A program made the translations under genes and the position numbers. A DNA stretch of 64,000 nucleotides from Nocardioides baekrokdamisoli (GTDB lineage: Bacteria > Actinomycetota > Actinomycetes > Propionibacteriales > Nocardioidaceae): positions 1,054,001 through 1,118,000 of the forward strand of contig NZ_AP019307.1 of the NCBI RefSeq assembly GCF_003945325.1. The letters run 5' to 3'. The notes under the pieces were generated by a model that saw only the letters and a list, made by a program, of their open reading frames with translations, did not search any database and was not told the DNA's origin. Below are positions 51,332 to 60,612 of this stretch, piece by piece. Every line of letters starts with the position of its first letter. The stretch's first letter is position 1.

Positions 51332-51601
51332 ATGCACGACCAGTCGACTGCAGACCGACGAGGACTCCTGGCAGCACTCTTCGCAGCCGTCGTGACGGCG
51401 CGCGAGACCGAACGGACGCAGCGTCACCAAGCAGCCACCTTGGCCAACTCGACGGCGTTGAGTCAGGCCCGGGAGTCGACGCTTCGCGCACTCCTCGCGT
51501 ACGCCGCGGCGATCGAGGCCCTGAACTGGCCGGTGCCTCGCGAGATCCTCGCCGACATCCGGATGCACCAAGGGATCCGGGCGTACAAGGCCGCCCCTTA
51601 G
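51332..51601 (+). CDS. Small hypothetical helical protein
   Basis: An 89-residue protein (MHDQSTADRRGLLAALFAAV and QARESTLRALLAYAAAIEAL) predicted to be almost entirely alpha-helical. A GAGAGGCGG just ahead of ATG 51332 supports translation. The minus strand overlaps only a weaker frame. No family recognised. It converges with the DUF4334 gene with a one-base gap. Confidence 0.6.
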   Translation: MHDQSTADRRGLLAALFAAVVTARETERTQRHQAATLANSTALSQARESTLRALLAYAAAIEALNWPVPREILADIRMHQGIRAYKAAP

Positions 51602-51602
51602 G

Positions 51603-52136
51603 TCAGGCCGGCTCGCGCTCCAGGATGAAGCAGTACGGCGTCGAGCCGCGCAGGTCCATCACTCCGAACAGAGTCGTCTCATCGACGCGTCGGAAGACAT
51701 CGATGATCGGCAGGTGGTCGTAGACCATGGCCGCAGTCACGACTCCCCGGAACTCGACCGCCCGTAGTCGCGCGCGGTGACCCCGCGCCCGCAGCAGCGG
51801 ACGCAGGCCGCCGATCAGACCCTGCGAACGGTCCACGATCGCGTCAGGGACCGACGCCGCCATGCCGAGCGGCATCATCCGGGGCTCGACGGGGAAGATC
51901 TCGCCACGGCGGTTGCGGAACAGCAGCGGGTGCACGTGGTCGGCGTCGTCGAACTCCTTGCCGTACCAACCCGTTGCCTCGAGCAGTCCGTCCATCGCGT
52001 GCCCGGTACGCAGCTCGCGACCGATGTAACGGCCCGATACATCCCCGCATTCGACTGCCGGGAGGGAGTCGTAGAAGGCCAGCGCCTCGTCCAACGTGGT
52101 GCCCGCTTCGAGCCGGGCCAACTTTTCGGAGTTCAC
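51603..52136 (-). CDS. DUF4334 / GXWXG-domain protein
   Basis: A 177-residue protein with the GXWXG domain near its start (LPAVECGDVSGRYIGRELRT, with GHAMDGLLEATGWYGKEF) followed by the DUF4334 core (HPLLFRNRRGEIFPVEPRMM, AAMVYDHLPIIDVFRRVDET). Homologues are common in actinobacteria near steroid or lipid oxidation genes; function unknown. Start overlaps the GMC oxidoreductase stop by ATGA, so it is the last gene of a three-gene operon. Confidence 0.85.
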   Translation of the reverse strand: MNSEKLARLEAGTTLDEALAFYDSLPAVECGDVSGRYIGRELRTGHAMDGLLEATGWYGKEFDDADHVHPLLFRNRRGEIFPVEPRMMPLGMAASVPDAIVDRSQGLIGGLRPLLRARGHRARLRAVEFRGVVTAAMVYDHLPIIDVFRRVDETTLFGVMDLRGSTPYCFILEREPA

Positions 52137-53803
52137 GACGCGACTCCTGTCAGACGCAGCGCCCCGGGAGCGTTCGCCGGGACCACCGGAGCGTTCGGCA
52201 CGACCGGCTCAAGTCGTACGTACGCCGACCCGAGCTCCGGCCGTCCGTCGGCCTCACCCTTGTTGGGCCAGAACGCCATCGCCCGCTCGGCCTGAGCGGT
52301 GATCGTGAGTGACGGGTTGACTCCGAGGTTGGCCGTGACGGCGCTCCCGTCGGCGACGTGCAGACCGGGGTGCCCGTAGAGGCGCTGCCACGGGTCGACG
52401 ACGCCCGTCTCGGCCGAGTCACCGATGGCACATCCACCGATGTAGTGCGCGGTCGCCGGGATGTTGAAGATGTCGGTGACGATGTTCCCGGCATCGGCAT
52501 CGGAGTGGTCCGCGTACTGGCGGGCGATGTCATGTGCGATCGGCAACCAGTCCGGATTCGGCTCGCCCGTCCCCTGCTTCGTCTTGAGCAGACCGCGCTT
52601 GAGGTACGACGTCAGCGAGTTGTCGAGCGACTGCATCACCAGCAGGATCACCGACCGCTCGGAGGCCCGGCGGACGCTGAGCGTACGCGCGAAGGCGATC
52701 GGGTGGAGCACCAACGTCAGCAGGAATCGCAGGAACCGGAACGCCCCGCCATCCACCATCGGCACCGTCTGCAGGAACAGCGAGTTCTGACCCTTGCCGT
52801 ACGAACACACCTCGACGTGCGTCTGCGGCTCGGGGTGGATCGAGGACGTGATCGCGACGCCCTGCGCGAAGTCGTGGCGCGTCCTGCTCTGCACACCGAT
52901 GATCGCCTCGGAGTTGCTGCGGGTCAGCTCGCCGAGCCGGTCCGAGAGGCCCGGCAGGCTGCCGTCCTCCTTCAATCGGTGCAACAGCTTCTGAGTGCCG
53001 AGCGCCGCGGCTGCGAAGACGACCTGCTGTGCGGTGAACGTACGCCGCCCTTTGCGGACCCACCGGTCCGACCGCTCGGTCTCGATGACATACCCACCGT
53101 TGCCGTCCGCGGTCACGTTCGTCACCGTCGTGAGCGGATGCACCTCCGCGCCGTTCTTCTCGGCGAGGTAGAGGTAGTTCATGTTCGTGGTGTTCTTGGC
53201 GTTGTGCTTGCACCCGGTGAAGCACTCCGAGCAGTGGATGCAGCCCGTACGCGTCGGCCCAGCACCACCGAAGTACGGGTCCGCGACCTCCACGCCCTCC
53301 TGGCCTTCGTTGAAGAACACCCCTACCTGGGTCCGGTGGAACGTGTCGGCGACCCCGCGATCCTTCGCCACGCTCAGCAGGACCTCGTCCTTCGGGCCGA
53401 TACGCGGGTTCTCGTTGACACCCAACATCCGCTTGGCCTGGTCGTAGAACGGGGCCAGCTCGTCGCGCCAGTCGGTGATGTGAGCCCAGGCCCGATCGGT
53501 GTAGAACGCCGGCAACGGCTCGTACAACGTGTTGCCGTAGATCAGGGACCCGCCACCTACACCCGCGCCACTGAAGACCAGACACTTCCCCAGCGCACTG
53601 ATCCGCTGCGGCCCGGTCAACCCCAGACGCGGCGCCCAGATCGACTTCCGGACGTTCCAGTTGGTCTTCGGGAAGTCCTCGGCATTCCAGCGTCGGCCCG
53701 CTTCGAGCACACCGACCCGATACCCCTTCTCGGTCAGGCGGAGCGCCGTGACGCTCCCCCCGAAGCCGGAGCCGATCACGATGACGTCGTAGTCGTAGGT
53801 CAT
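52133..53803 (-). CDS. GMC oxidoreductase, cholesterol oxidase ChoD-like
   Basis: A 556-residue flavoprotein with FAD motif VIVIGSGFGGSVTALRLTEK, VLEAGRRWNAEDFPKTNWN, GAGVGGGSLIYGNTLY and a C-terminal VADGSAVTANLGVNPSLTI, a layout shared with mycobacterial ChoD. Four Cys (C188, C191, C194, C198 in TGCIHCSECFTGCKHNAKNT) form a cluster typical of this subgroup. ChoD-type proteins are annotated as cholesterol oxidases but many have unproven substrates. No signal peptide. Overlaps neighbours on both sides (ATGA), in an operon with BVMO and DUF4334. Confidence 0.85.
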   Translation of the reverse strand: MTYDYDVIVIGSGFGGSVTALRLTEKGYRVGVLEAGRRWNAEDFPKTNWNVRKSIWAPRLGLTGPQRISALGKCLVFSGAGVGGGSLIYGNTLYEPLPAFYTDRAWAHITDWRDELAPFYDQAKRMLGVNENPRIGPKDEVLLSVAKDRGVADTFHRTQVGVFFNEGQEGVEVADPYFGGAGPTRTGCIHCSECFTGCKHNAKNTTNMNYLYLAEKNGAEVHPLTTVTNVTADGNGGYVIETERSDRWVRKGRRTFTAQQVVFAAAALGTQKLLHRLKEDGSLPGLSDRLGELTRSNSEAIIGVQSRTRHDFAQGVAITSSIHPEPQTHVEVCSYGKGQNSLFLQTVPMVDGGAFRFLRFLLTLVLHPIAFARTLSVRRASERSVILLVMQSLDNSLTSYLKRGLLKTKQGTGEPNPDWLPIAHDIARQYADHSDADAGNIVTDIFNIPATAHYIGGCAIGDSAETGVVDPWQRLYGHPGLHVADGSAVTANLGVNPSLTITAQAERAMAFWPNKGEADGRPELGSAYVRLEPVVPNAPVVPANAPGALRLTGVAS

Positions 53804-55248
53804 GCGGGAAGCACCTCATAGTCCTCAGGCCTGAAGGTGGCCTGCTTCTTGTAGTCAAGACCGAGAGCCGGCCAGTTGGTAGTGACACGCCCGTTCGAGT
53901 TTCGGTACCAGGAGGAGCACTGACTCCACACGCTGTCGGCGAGCTGGCTCTGGATGCGCTGGTCGTACGCCTCCTCGACGTCAGGCTTGACGCCCAACGG
54001 CCCAGCAGAGTCGGCCAGGAACTCGACGTAGTCGCCGAGGTATCTGGCCTGGGCTTCCAGGAAATAGATGATCGATCCGCCACCGGTGTTGGTGTTCGGT
54101 CCGTACATGATGAAGAGGTTCGGGAAGTGCGGAACGGTCATGCCGTAGTACGCCCGAGCACCCTCGGACCACTGCTCCGCCAAGTCGCGCTCCCCCGCGC
54201 GGATCATCATCGGAGCAAGGAACTCGGTCGCCTTGAACCCCGTCCCCCAGATGAGCACGTCCGCGTCGTGGTGGACACCGTCGGTGGTCACGACGCCGCC
54301 CGGGGTGATCTCGCGGATGCCCTCAGTGATCACGTCGACGTTGTCCTGTGCGAGCGCCGGCAGATAGTTGTCGGAGAAGAGGATCCGCTTGCAGCCGATC
54401 GCGTACGTCGGCCAGACCTTCTCGAACAGCCCGGGCCGGGCCTTGGTCTGCCGCTTCATGTGGGCTCGGGAGATCGCCTTGATGGCCGCCGCCAACGGCT
54501 TGGAGTAGACCCACGCGATGCTGAGGAGTTCGACGAGGCCGTACCAGGTGCCGCGCTCGACGAGCTGGGTGGCGCGTACCCGCTCGAAGACGCGGTGGTG
54601 CAGCGCCGAGAACTTCCGGTCCGGCCGCGGGATGACGTACGGCGGGGTGCGCTGGAACAGGTCCAGATGGGCCACCTCGGGCTGGATCACGGGCACGAAC
54701 TGCACGGCGCTGGCGCCGGTCCCGATCACCGCAACCTTCCGGCCCGACAGATCCACGGCATGGTCCCACTCGGCGGAATGGAACGACGGACCAGCAAAGG
54801 TGTCGGCTCCGGCGATGGCTGGGAACGACGGCCTCGACAGCTGCCCGACGGCCGTCACGAGGACGTCGACCTCGACTGTCTCGCCTGTGCCTAGTTCGAC
54901 GGTCCACGTCTTCGTGCTCGCGTCGAACGATGCGCCGACGACTTCGGTTCCAAAACGGATGTGCCGACGAACGTCGTACTTGTCGGCGACGTCGCGGATG
55001 TAGTCCAGGATCGCTGGCTGCCTCGAGAACCGGTGCGGCCAGCGCGGGTTGAGTTCGAACGAGTACGAATAGAACGGCGACGGCACGTCACAGGCGGCAC
55101 CCGGGTAGGTGTTCTCCCGCCACACGCCGCCGACGTCGTCGCCCTTCTCGAACACCACGATCGAGTCGAAGCCACGCTTCTTGAGCTCGATCACAGCGGC
55201 GAGGCCGCCGAACCCTGCGCCGATCACGGCGATACGAGGTGTCTTCAC
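53800..55248 (-). CDS. Flavin-containing Baeyer-Villiger-type monooxygenase
   Basis: A 482-residue FAD/NADPH monooxygenase with two Rossmann motifs (IAVIGAGFGGLAAVIELKKRG near residue 5 and VAVIGTGASAVQFVPVI near residue 170) and the Baeyer-Villiger fingerprint FAGPSFHSAEWDH (F-x-G-x3-H-x3-W). It also has the conserved DVLIWGTGFKATEF and FPNLFIMYGPNTNTGG. Oxygen insertion into ketones of steroids or terpenoids is the likely reaction. It is first in the operon, divergent from a TetR gene. Confidence 0.87.
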   Translation of the reverse strand: MKTPRIAVIGAGFGGLAAVIELKKRGFDSIVVFEKGDDVGGVWRENTYPGAACDVPSPFYSYSFELNPRWPHRFSRQPAILDYIRDVADKYDVRRHIRFGTEVVGASFDASTKTWTVELGTGETVEVDVLVTAVGQLSRPSFPAIAGADTFAGPSFHSAEWDHAVDLSGRKVAVIGTGASAVQFVPVIQPEVAHLDLFQRTPPYVIPRPDRKFSALHHRVFERVRATQLVERGTWYGLVELLSIAWVYSKPLAAAIKAISRAHMKRQTKARPGLFEKVWPTYAIGCKRILFSDNYLPALAQDNVDVITEGIREITPGGVVTTDGVHHDADVLIWGTGFKATEFLAPMMIRAGERDLAEQWSEGARAYYGMTVPHFPNLFIMYGPNTNTGGGSIIYFLEAQARYLGDYVEFLADSAGPLGVKPDVEEAYDQRIQSQLADSVWSQCSSWYRNSNGRVTTNWPALGLDYKKQATFRPEDYEVLPA

Positions 55249-55269
55249 GCATCAGACCTTAAAAACAGT

Positions 55270-55345
55270 TTGCTTGTACGGTTTATGCACCGTATTCAAC
55301 CGACAGGCATGCTGTCAACCAGACCAGTTGACCCATTTGTTGTAT
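55270..55345. promoter_or_regulatory. Divergent TetR/monooxygenase promoter with TACGGT/ACCGTA inverted repeat
   Basis: TACGGT (55277-55282) and ACCGTA (55289-55294) form a six-base inverted repeat with six-base spacer, and the word GTACGGTTTGTG near 55351-55360 repeats one half. Candidate operator for the divergent TetR regulator. Confidence 0.5.
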
Positions 55346-55364
55346 ACGTCGTACGGTTTGTGGC

Positions 55365-56018
55365 ATGAGCACGACCCCTCCCCGACGCAGCCAGGCCGAG
55401 CGACGGGCCGCCTCACGCAAGAAGATCCTCGACAGCACCGCGCAGTGCCTGATCGAGCGCGGGTACGCAGCCACCACGATCAGTGAGATCCAGCAGCGGA
55501 CGGGACTCGCCCGCGGGACCCTGCAGCACCACTTCCCCACGCGAGCGGACCTCCTCATCACGACGGTCACGCACGTCGTGGACACCCGGGTCGACGCCTT
55601 CCAACGCGAGGCGGCTGCTCTGCCCGAGGACATCGACCGCATCGATGCGCTCGTGGAACTCGTCTGGCGCGACCTCAATTCACCGGCGTTCTTCGCCGCC
55701 GTCGAACTGTGGGTCGCTGCGCGTACGGACGCAGACCTGCGCACCCAACTTCTGCAGGAGGAGGCGCGGGTCTTCGCCGAGATGCGGCGCGTGTACGCGG
55801 CGTGCCTCGGGGAGCCGCTGGCAACCGACCCCCGTACGCCCGAACTGATCGAGTTCACGATCGACCTGCTCACCGGGCTCTCAATGACCACCATGCTGAC
55901 CGGCAGCCTCGGCGACCGCGAGGCCGTCCTGCGCCGCTGGAAGCTCGCGCTGGCCGTCCTGTCCGGGCGGGCGCCCGCCGAGCAGATGCTCGAAGGGCGC
56001 TCGCTGCAATGGACGTAG
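55365..56018 (+). CDS. TetR-family regulator
   Basis: A 217-residue TetR protein with N-terminal HTH (RKKILDSTAQCLIERGYAAT, TISEIQQRTGLARGTLQHHF, about residues 20-60) and a C-terminal effector domain. It is divergent from the monooxygenase-ChoD-DUF4334 operon across a 116-base spacer containing the inverted repeat described above, so it probably represses that operon. Effector unknown, perhaps a ketone or sterol derivative. Confidence 0.9.
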   Translation: MSTTPPRRSQAERRAASRKKILDSTAQCLIERGYAATTISEIQQRTGLARGTLQHHFPTRADLLITTVTHVVDTRVDAFQREAAALPEDIDRIDALVELVWRDLNSPAFFAAVELWVAARTDADLRTQLLQEEARVFAEMRRVYAACLGEPLATDPRTPELIEFTIDLLTGLSMTTMLTGSLGDREAVLRRWKLALAVLSGRAPAEQMLEGRSLQWT

Positions 56019-56042
56019 GTCAGTGCTTCCGCCGACCGGGCG

Positions 56043-59000
56043 TCACGGGCAGGTAGCGCCCGTCGAGGCCTTGGTGCCCGGGTGGAAGCCCGCGTACGAC
56101 GGGGTCGTGGCCGAACCCTCGTAGGCACCGGGCCACGTCTGCGACGGGCTCGTCATGTCGACCGTTCCGATGTTCGACATGTTCGCGAACGGCAGTTGCG
56201 CGCCAAGAGCCGGGAAGACGTTGTTGAACGACTTGTACCCGCCAGTCGGGGTGTTGTCGATGACCTGCTGGTTCGCCAGAGCGGTGTAGAGCGCACCGTG
56301 CGTCTGGAAATACGGACGCCAGTCGTAACCGGTGATCTTGGAGAGTTCGATCAGCAGGAAGTCGTTACCGATCATGTTGCCGACCGTCTTGCCGCTGCCG
56401 TAGACGGCGTCGTTGTTCCACGCGAAGTCGGACATCCCGTACGTCGTCTGTGCAGCAGCCGTCCATTTGGCCTGGCTCGACGTCGCGTCGGACCAACCGC
56501 GGGCTGCCTGGTAGAGCAGCGTCCAGATCCCGTACCCGTCGTTCAACGTGGTGCCGTCCGACAGGACCCTGCCCCGCATCAACGGCGCGATCTGCTGGTA
56601 GAAGGACATCCGCAGGTTGTTGTCGTCGTACGTCCCGCTGTTGCGCCAGATCGCGTTCGCGATCGCGATGTTCGTCGGCGTTGCGGTGGTGTCAGTCGTG
56701 TTGTGGAGATTGCACGACGCGTCGTACGCCCTGAGCACGCCGCCGTTGTTCTGCTGAAGGCGGATCGACTGGGCGATGGAGAAGGCGTCGATGCCACCGA
56801 CGTCGCGGCTAAGGGTCGCGGTGTCAGGCGCGGATCCTCCCGGGAACGAGGAGTCGCCCCAGCCCCTGTGCACATTGCGGTAGAAGTTCCACGCAGTGTG
56901 ATACGGGAAGATGTTGTTCGACACCTCGCCGGAGCGGTTCGAGTAGTTGGACCACACGTTCGCCGCGGCAGCGTTGGTGCCGTTGGCGCCCGTGTCCGCC
57001 CACATGATGTTCAGTTGCTGACGCTGCAGGTTGTGGCCGAGCTCGTGGTTCTCGCCCCACCCTGCTGGCGACGGGGAGCCGTCGGAATCGATCGGGTTGC
57101 CGGAGCACAGGTCACCGCACTGGGCGTGCTGGTCGTAGTTGAGATGCTGGATGACCGTGCGTTGGTTCAAGCTGGGATCCAGGCACGGGAACCCGAAGTG
57201 CTGGCAGGCGGTCACTACGTCAGGGTCGTCACTGTTGGCCAGCGGGGTGTTCGGCCCCAGTTGCAGGCCGGCCATCTTGTAGACAGTGAACACGTACTGG
57301 TCACGGAAGTCGTTGAGGAACTGTTGCAGACCACCGTGGTCGGTGTAGGACCACGTACGACCCTGGGTGCCCGAGTTGGTCAGCGCATCGTTGATGGCCG
57401 CAACTGACATGTGGGCCTCGAACCCGGAGCCACCGAGGTCGGCGTAGTACGCCCCGTCATGGTTGGTGTTGGCGGCATTGACGGTGGCCACGAAGTTGCT
57501 GACCTGACTGCTGTCGGTCATGTCGAGCACCGCCGGGTGGGTGGCGGTGTTGTTGAACTGCAAAGGCACCGACGTGCCGCTGGTCGCCGTGCTCCCGACG
57601 ATCCGGACGTACAGCGGACCACCGTACGGCGAACTGAACGTGGTACCCGTGGTGGTCACCGGGATCCAGTCAGTCGCCACGAACTGCGGTCGGTCGTAGT
57701 AGGACACATTCGAACCGTCGACCTGCCCGGACTTGGTGGTGCCGTTGCGCTGGAAGAACGTGCGCACGTAAACCTTCAGGCCCGGGTCGCTGGTCAGACG
57801 CACGGTCAGCGGGACGCCGGGCTTGGCGTCGAAGCCGGTCGCCTGCCACTCGTCATTGCGGGTGGACGTCAGGGTCAGGCTGTGGTTGCCGAAGCCGGGC
57901 CAGCCTGGTGCCACGCACCTGTGGGCGACCGTGTCCGAACGCGTGCAGTACACGGTGCCGGTGTCCGCGGCCGCCTGATTGCCCGACCATGCGGTCATCG
58001 TGGTGGAGTCGACGAACAGGCCGCGGGTCGCGGCACCACCATCGGTGTACGTCGGGACCGGGTACGTCACCGCAGGCACCGAGTCGCCCGGTCGCAGTGA
58101 GGGGGCCGCGCCGGTACGCAGCTTGTCGGCGAGCATCACCAGAGCACGCATCAGGTCCTGATCACCATTGCGCGGCTGACTGAACCACGACACACCGTTG
58201 GTGTTCGCAGATGACACCCACGACCGCCATGAAGCAGTCGCGGTCTGGTAGGCCGTGAACGCCGCCGTGCCAAGGTTGCAGTCGTAGAGGGTGTCCTTGC
58301 CCTGGCAGGCGCTGTAGTCGCTGGTCGCCAGCGGCGTACCGAAGGTGGTGTTGACCAACGGGCTGACCACCTGCTGGAAACCGTCGAGGCCGCCGGGAAG
58401 CTGGTTGGCCGTGGTCGAGTTCTGCAGGCCGTTGTGGTCCCAGTAGACCGGCGAGTAGTCCACCGCCATCCCGAACTTCTGCGCGATGGCCGCAGGTGCG
58501 TCGCCATACCAGTTGTCAGCCATGAAGAGCACCGGGACGCCCCCGTCGTATGCCGCCTTCACCTGGTTGGCGATGGTCGGGCTGTCAGAGGTGGAGCCGA
58601 TGCCGCCGAACACGACCAGGTCCGCTCCGGTGAGGCACGTGGGATCGGGAAGATCGCACTCGCTGACATTGAGGTGCAACCCGGGCGCGTGCGCCGCGAA
58701 CCAGCTGCGCGTCGGCGCCTCGGTTCCCGAGGTGGTGCTACCCCAGGTATTCACGAGTTTGACGTTGAACGAGGTGGAGGACAGGTCCGACGCCTTGAGC
58801 AGCCACTTCAACAGATTGACGTCGAACGCGTTCATACCCGCGTCGGGCATCGCCGTCCGCGGACTGGCGAGCAGGTCGGTGAAGGGATTCGCGGTGACGT
58901 ACGCCATCCGAGTGGTCTGGCCAGGTGCGGTCCCCGCCACAGCAAGGTCGGCGGTGCTACTGCCACCACTGAAGTTGTGGTTGCTCCGCAGCACCACCTG

Positions 59001-60470
59001 TTGGAACGGCATCGCGTAGCTCGACACCGACTGTCCCTGAGCGTCGAACTGCCAGTTCATCGCCGTACTGGGGAGCAGGCTGGCCGCAAGACTGGCGTGG
59101 GCGCTCTTCAGCGCCTGCGCCTTGGCGACCAGTTCGGCATAACTCACCAGGTTCGGCAGGCCGTGCTGCAACGCGATGTTCATTCGATCGAACGTCGTGC
59201 TGAACGCAGCGGCGGTGGCGCCGACCTGACCCGTCGGCGAGGTGGCCGACGCCGTCGCCGCGTTGGACAGGCTGCCCGCGCCGACCTGGGCAAGCGTGAC
59301 GCCCAGGCTGCTGGTGCAGGTGACCGTGGCGCCTGGGCTGACCGAACCGGTCGGGCAGGTCGCCGCGCCACCGATCCCCGGCGTCACCGAGACCGAACTG
59401 AGTGTCGTGGAGCCGGTGTTCTTGACCGCGTACGAGTAGTGGATCGTGTCGCCCATGTCGAGCAGTCCGTCGGTGTCGGCATCGGTCGGAGCCGTCGTGG
59501 AGGTCGTGACCGTGAAGTGACTGAGCGTCGACAGCGACGTGGAGGTGCTGGCCTGGGACTGCACCTGACCTGCGGCGCTGCTGGCGGTGGCCGTGGCGGT
59601 CGAGGCAACCGACTGCGCATCCACGTCAGCCTGCGTGACCGTGTACGTCACACCGTTGCAGGAGGCGATCTGGTTCGGAGCGAGAGCCGTCGGCGTACAC
59701 GTGATCGCGCCCAGCTTCGGGTCGGTGACTCCGGTCAGGGTGACCGGGATGTTGCCGGTGTTGCGGACCGAGAACGTGTACGGGATCGTGTCGCCCGCGG
59801 ACGCGCCGCCACTGTGATCCGTGTCGACGACGTTGCCGGCCGTCTTGGTCAGGACGATCCGGGGAGTCTTGGCGAGCACGGTGACTGTGATCCGGCTGAC
59901 CTTGCCGCGGTACGAGGCGGTGACGACGGTCCTGCCGGGCTTCAGTCCGGTGAGGACGCCGCTCGCGCTCGAGACGATCCCCGCAGGCTGGAAGCTGTAC
60001 GCGGACCACCACCGCAGCTGCTCGTTGAAGCCGACGAAATACCCCAATGTCTCGAAGCCGAAACGGTCGCCGACGAAGATCGTCTTGCTCGTCATCGCCG
60101 GGACCACGGAGGTGAGCGCGGCCGTCGAGACGTTGATCTTCAGATAGGTGGTCTTGCCCCCATAGGACGCACTGACAACCGCCACGCCCCCGACGGGCTT
60201 GCCGCTGATCCGGACCTGGCCCGCGCCATGCATGTACGAGAGCGCAGGCGTACGGGAGACCCACGACGCCTTCGCGGTGACGTCCGTCGTCACGCCTGCC
60301 GAATTGCGGTAGAGCGCACGCATGAAGAGCCCCGTGCCGTACGCAATCCGCGCCCCAGTCGGGGTCACGGTCAGCACCGGCGTCGTGGCTGCCGAGGTCG
60401 GCGCCGAGACCGCAAGGGTCGCGGTCAGGGCCGCAAGGACGGCGAGTGTGGCAACGATGCGGCGCTTCAT
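56043..60470 (-). CDS. Very large secreted M60-like metallopeptidase with Ig-like/DUF11 repeats
   Basis: From ATG 60470 (GGGGGAG five bases ahead) the product is 1475 residues with a signal peptide (MKRRIVATLAVLAALTATLA). N-terminal region: Ig-like repeats, then two DUF11-type repeats (about 215-430: GDTIPYTFSVRNTGNIPVTL; GDTIHYSYAVKNTGSTTL). The C-terminal third contains WGENHELGHNLQRQ (HELGH at 1142-1146), the zinc site of the M60/enhancin-type peptidases, in a domain with YYADLGGSGFEAHMS and MWADTGANG. Proteolysis of mucin or glycoproteins is known for the family; here a natural substrate is unknown. It is transcribed alone on the minus strand. Confidence 0.85.
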   Translation of the reverse strand: MKRRIVATLAVLAALTATLAVSAPTSAATTPVLTVTPTGARIAYGTGLFMRALYRNSAGVTTDVTAKASWVSRTPALSYMHGAGQVRISGKPVGGVAVVSASYGGKTTYLKINVSTAALTSVVPAMTSKTIFVGDRFGFETLGYFVGFNEQLRWWSAYSFQPAGIVSSASGVLTGLKPGRTVVTASYRGKVSRITVTVLAKTPRIVLTKTAGNVVDTDHSGGASAGDTIPYTFSVRNTGNIPVTLTGVTDPKLGAITCTPTALAPNQIASCNGVTYTVTQADVDAQSVASTATATASSAAGQVQSQASTSTSLSTLSHFTVTTSTTAPTDADTDGLLDMGDTIHYSYAVKNTGSTTLSSVSVTPGIGGAATCPTGSVSPGATVTCTSSLGVTLAQVGAGSLSNAATASATSPTGQVGATAAAFSTTFDRMNIALQHGLPNLVSYAELVAKAQALKSAHASLAASLLPSTAMNWQFDAQGQSVSSYAMPFQQVVLRSNHNFSGGSSTADLAVAGTAPGQTTRMAYVTANPFTDLLASPRTAMPDAGMNAFDVNLLKWLLKASDLSSTSFNVKLVNTWGSTTSGTEAPTRSWFAAHAPGLHLNVSECDLPDPTCLTGADLVVFGGIGSTSDSPTIANQVKAAYDGGVPVLFMADNWYGDAPAAIAQKFGMAVDYSPVYWDHNGLQNSTTANQLPGGLDGFQQVVSPLVNTTFGTPLATSDYSACQGKDTLYDCNLGTAAFTAYQTATASWRSWVSSANTNGVSWFSQPRNGDQDLMRALVMLADKLRTGAAPSLRPGDSVPAVTYPVPTYTDGGAATRGLFVDSTTMTAWSGNQAAADTGTVYCTRSDTVAHRCVAPGWPGFGNHSLTLTSTRNDEWQATGFDAKPGVPLTVRLTSDPGLKVYVRTFFQRNGTTKSGQVDGSNVSYYDRPQFVATDWIPVTTTGTTFSSPYGGPLYVRIVGSTATSGTSVPLQFNNTATHPAVLDMTDSSQVSNFVATVNAANTNHDGAYYADLGGSGFEAHMSVAAINDALTNSGTQGRTWSYTDHGGLQQFLNDFRDQYVFTVYKMAGLQLGPNTPLANSDDPDVVTACQHFGFPCLDPSLNQRTVIQHLNYDQHAQCGDLCSGNPIDSDGSPSPAGWGENHELGHNLQRQQLNIMWADTGANGTNAAAANVWSNYSNRSGEVSNNIFPYHTAWNFYRNVHRGWGDSSFPGGSAPDTATLSRDVGGIDAFSIAQSIRLQQNNGGVLRAYDASCNLHNTTDTTATPTNIAIANAIWRNSGTYDDNNLRMSFYQQIAPLMRGRVLSDGTTLNDGYGIWTLLYQAARGWSDATSSQAKWTAAAQTTYGMSDFAWNNDAVYGSGKTVGNMIGNDFLLIELSKITGYDWRPYFQTHGALYTALANQQVIDNTPTGGYKSFNNVFPALGAQLPFANMSNIGTVDMTSPSQTWPGAYEGSATTPSYAGFHPGTKASTGATCP

Positions 60471-60612
60471 CAGGCTCCCCCGGAGGTGACAACAACTAGT
60501 CGGCATGGCCGGCTCGGAGCAGCGTCAGTTCGCGACGCCGCCCGAGCCAACTTTGCCGATGAATCCCAGACCGTCAATCGTCCCTTCGTCCTGTACCGCC
60601 GCACATCCGTAG

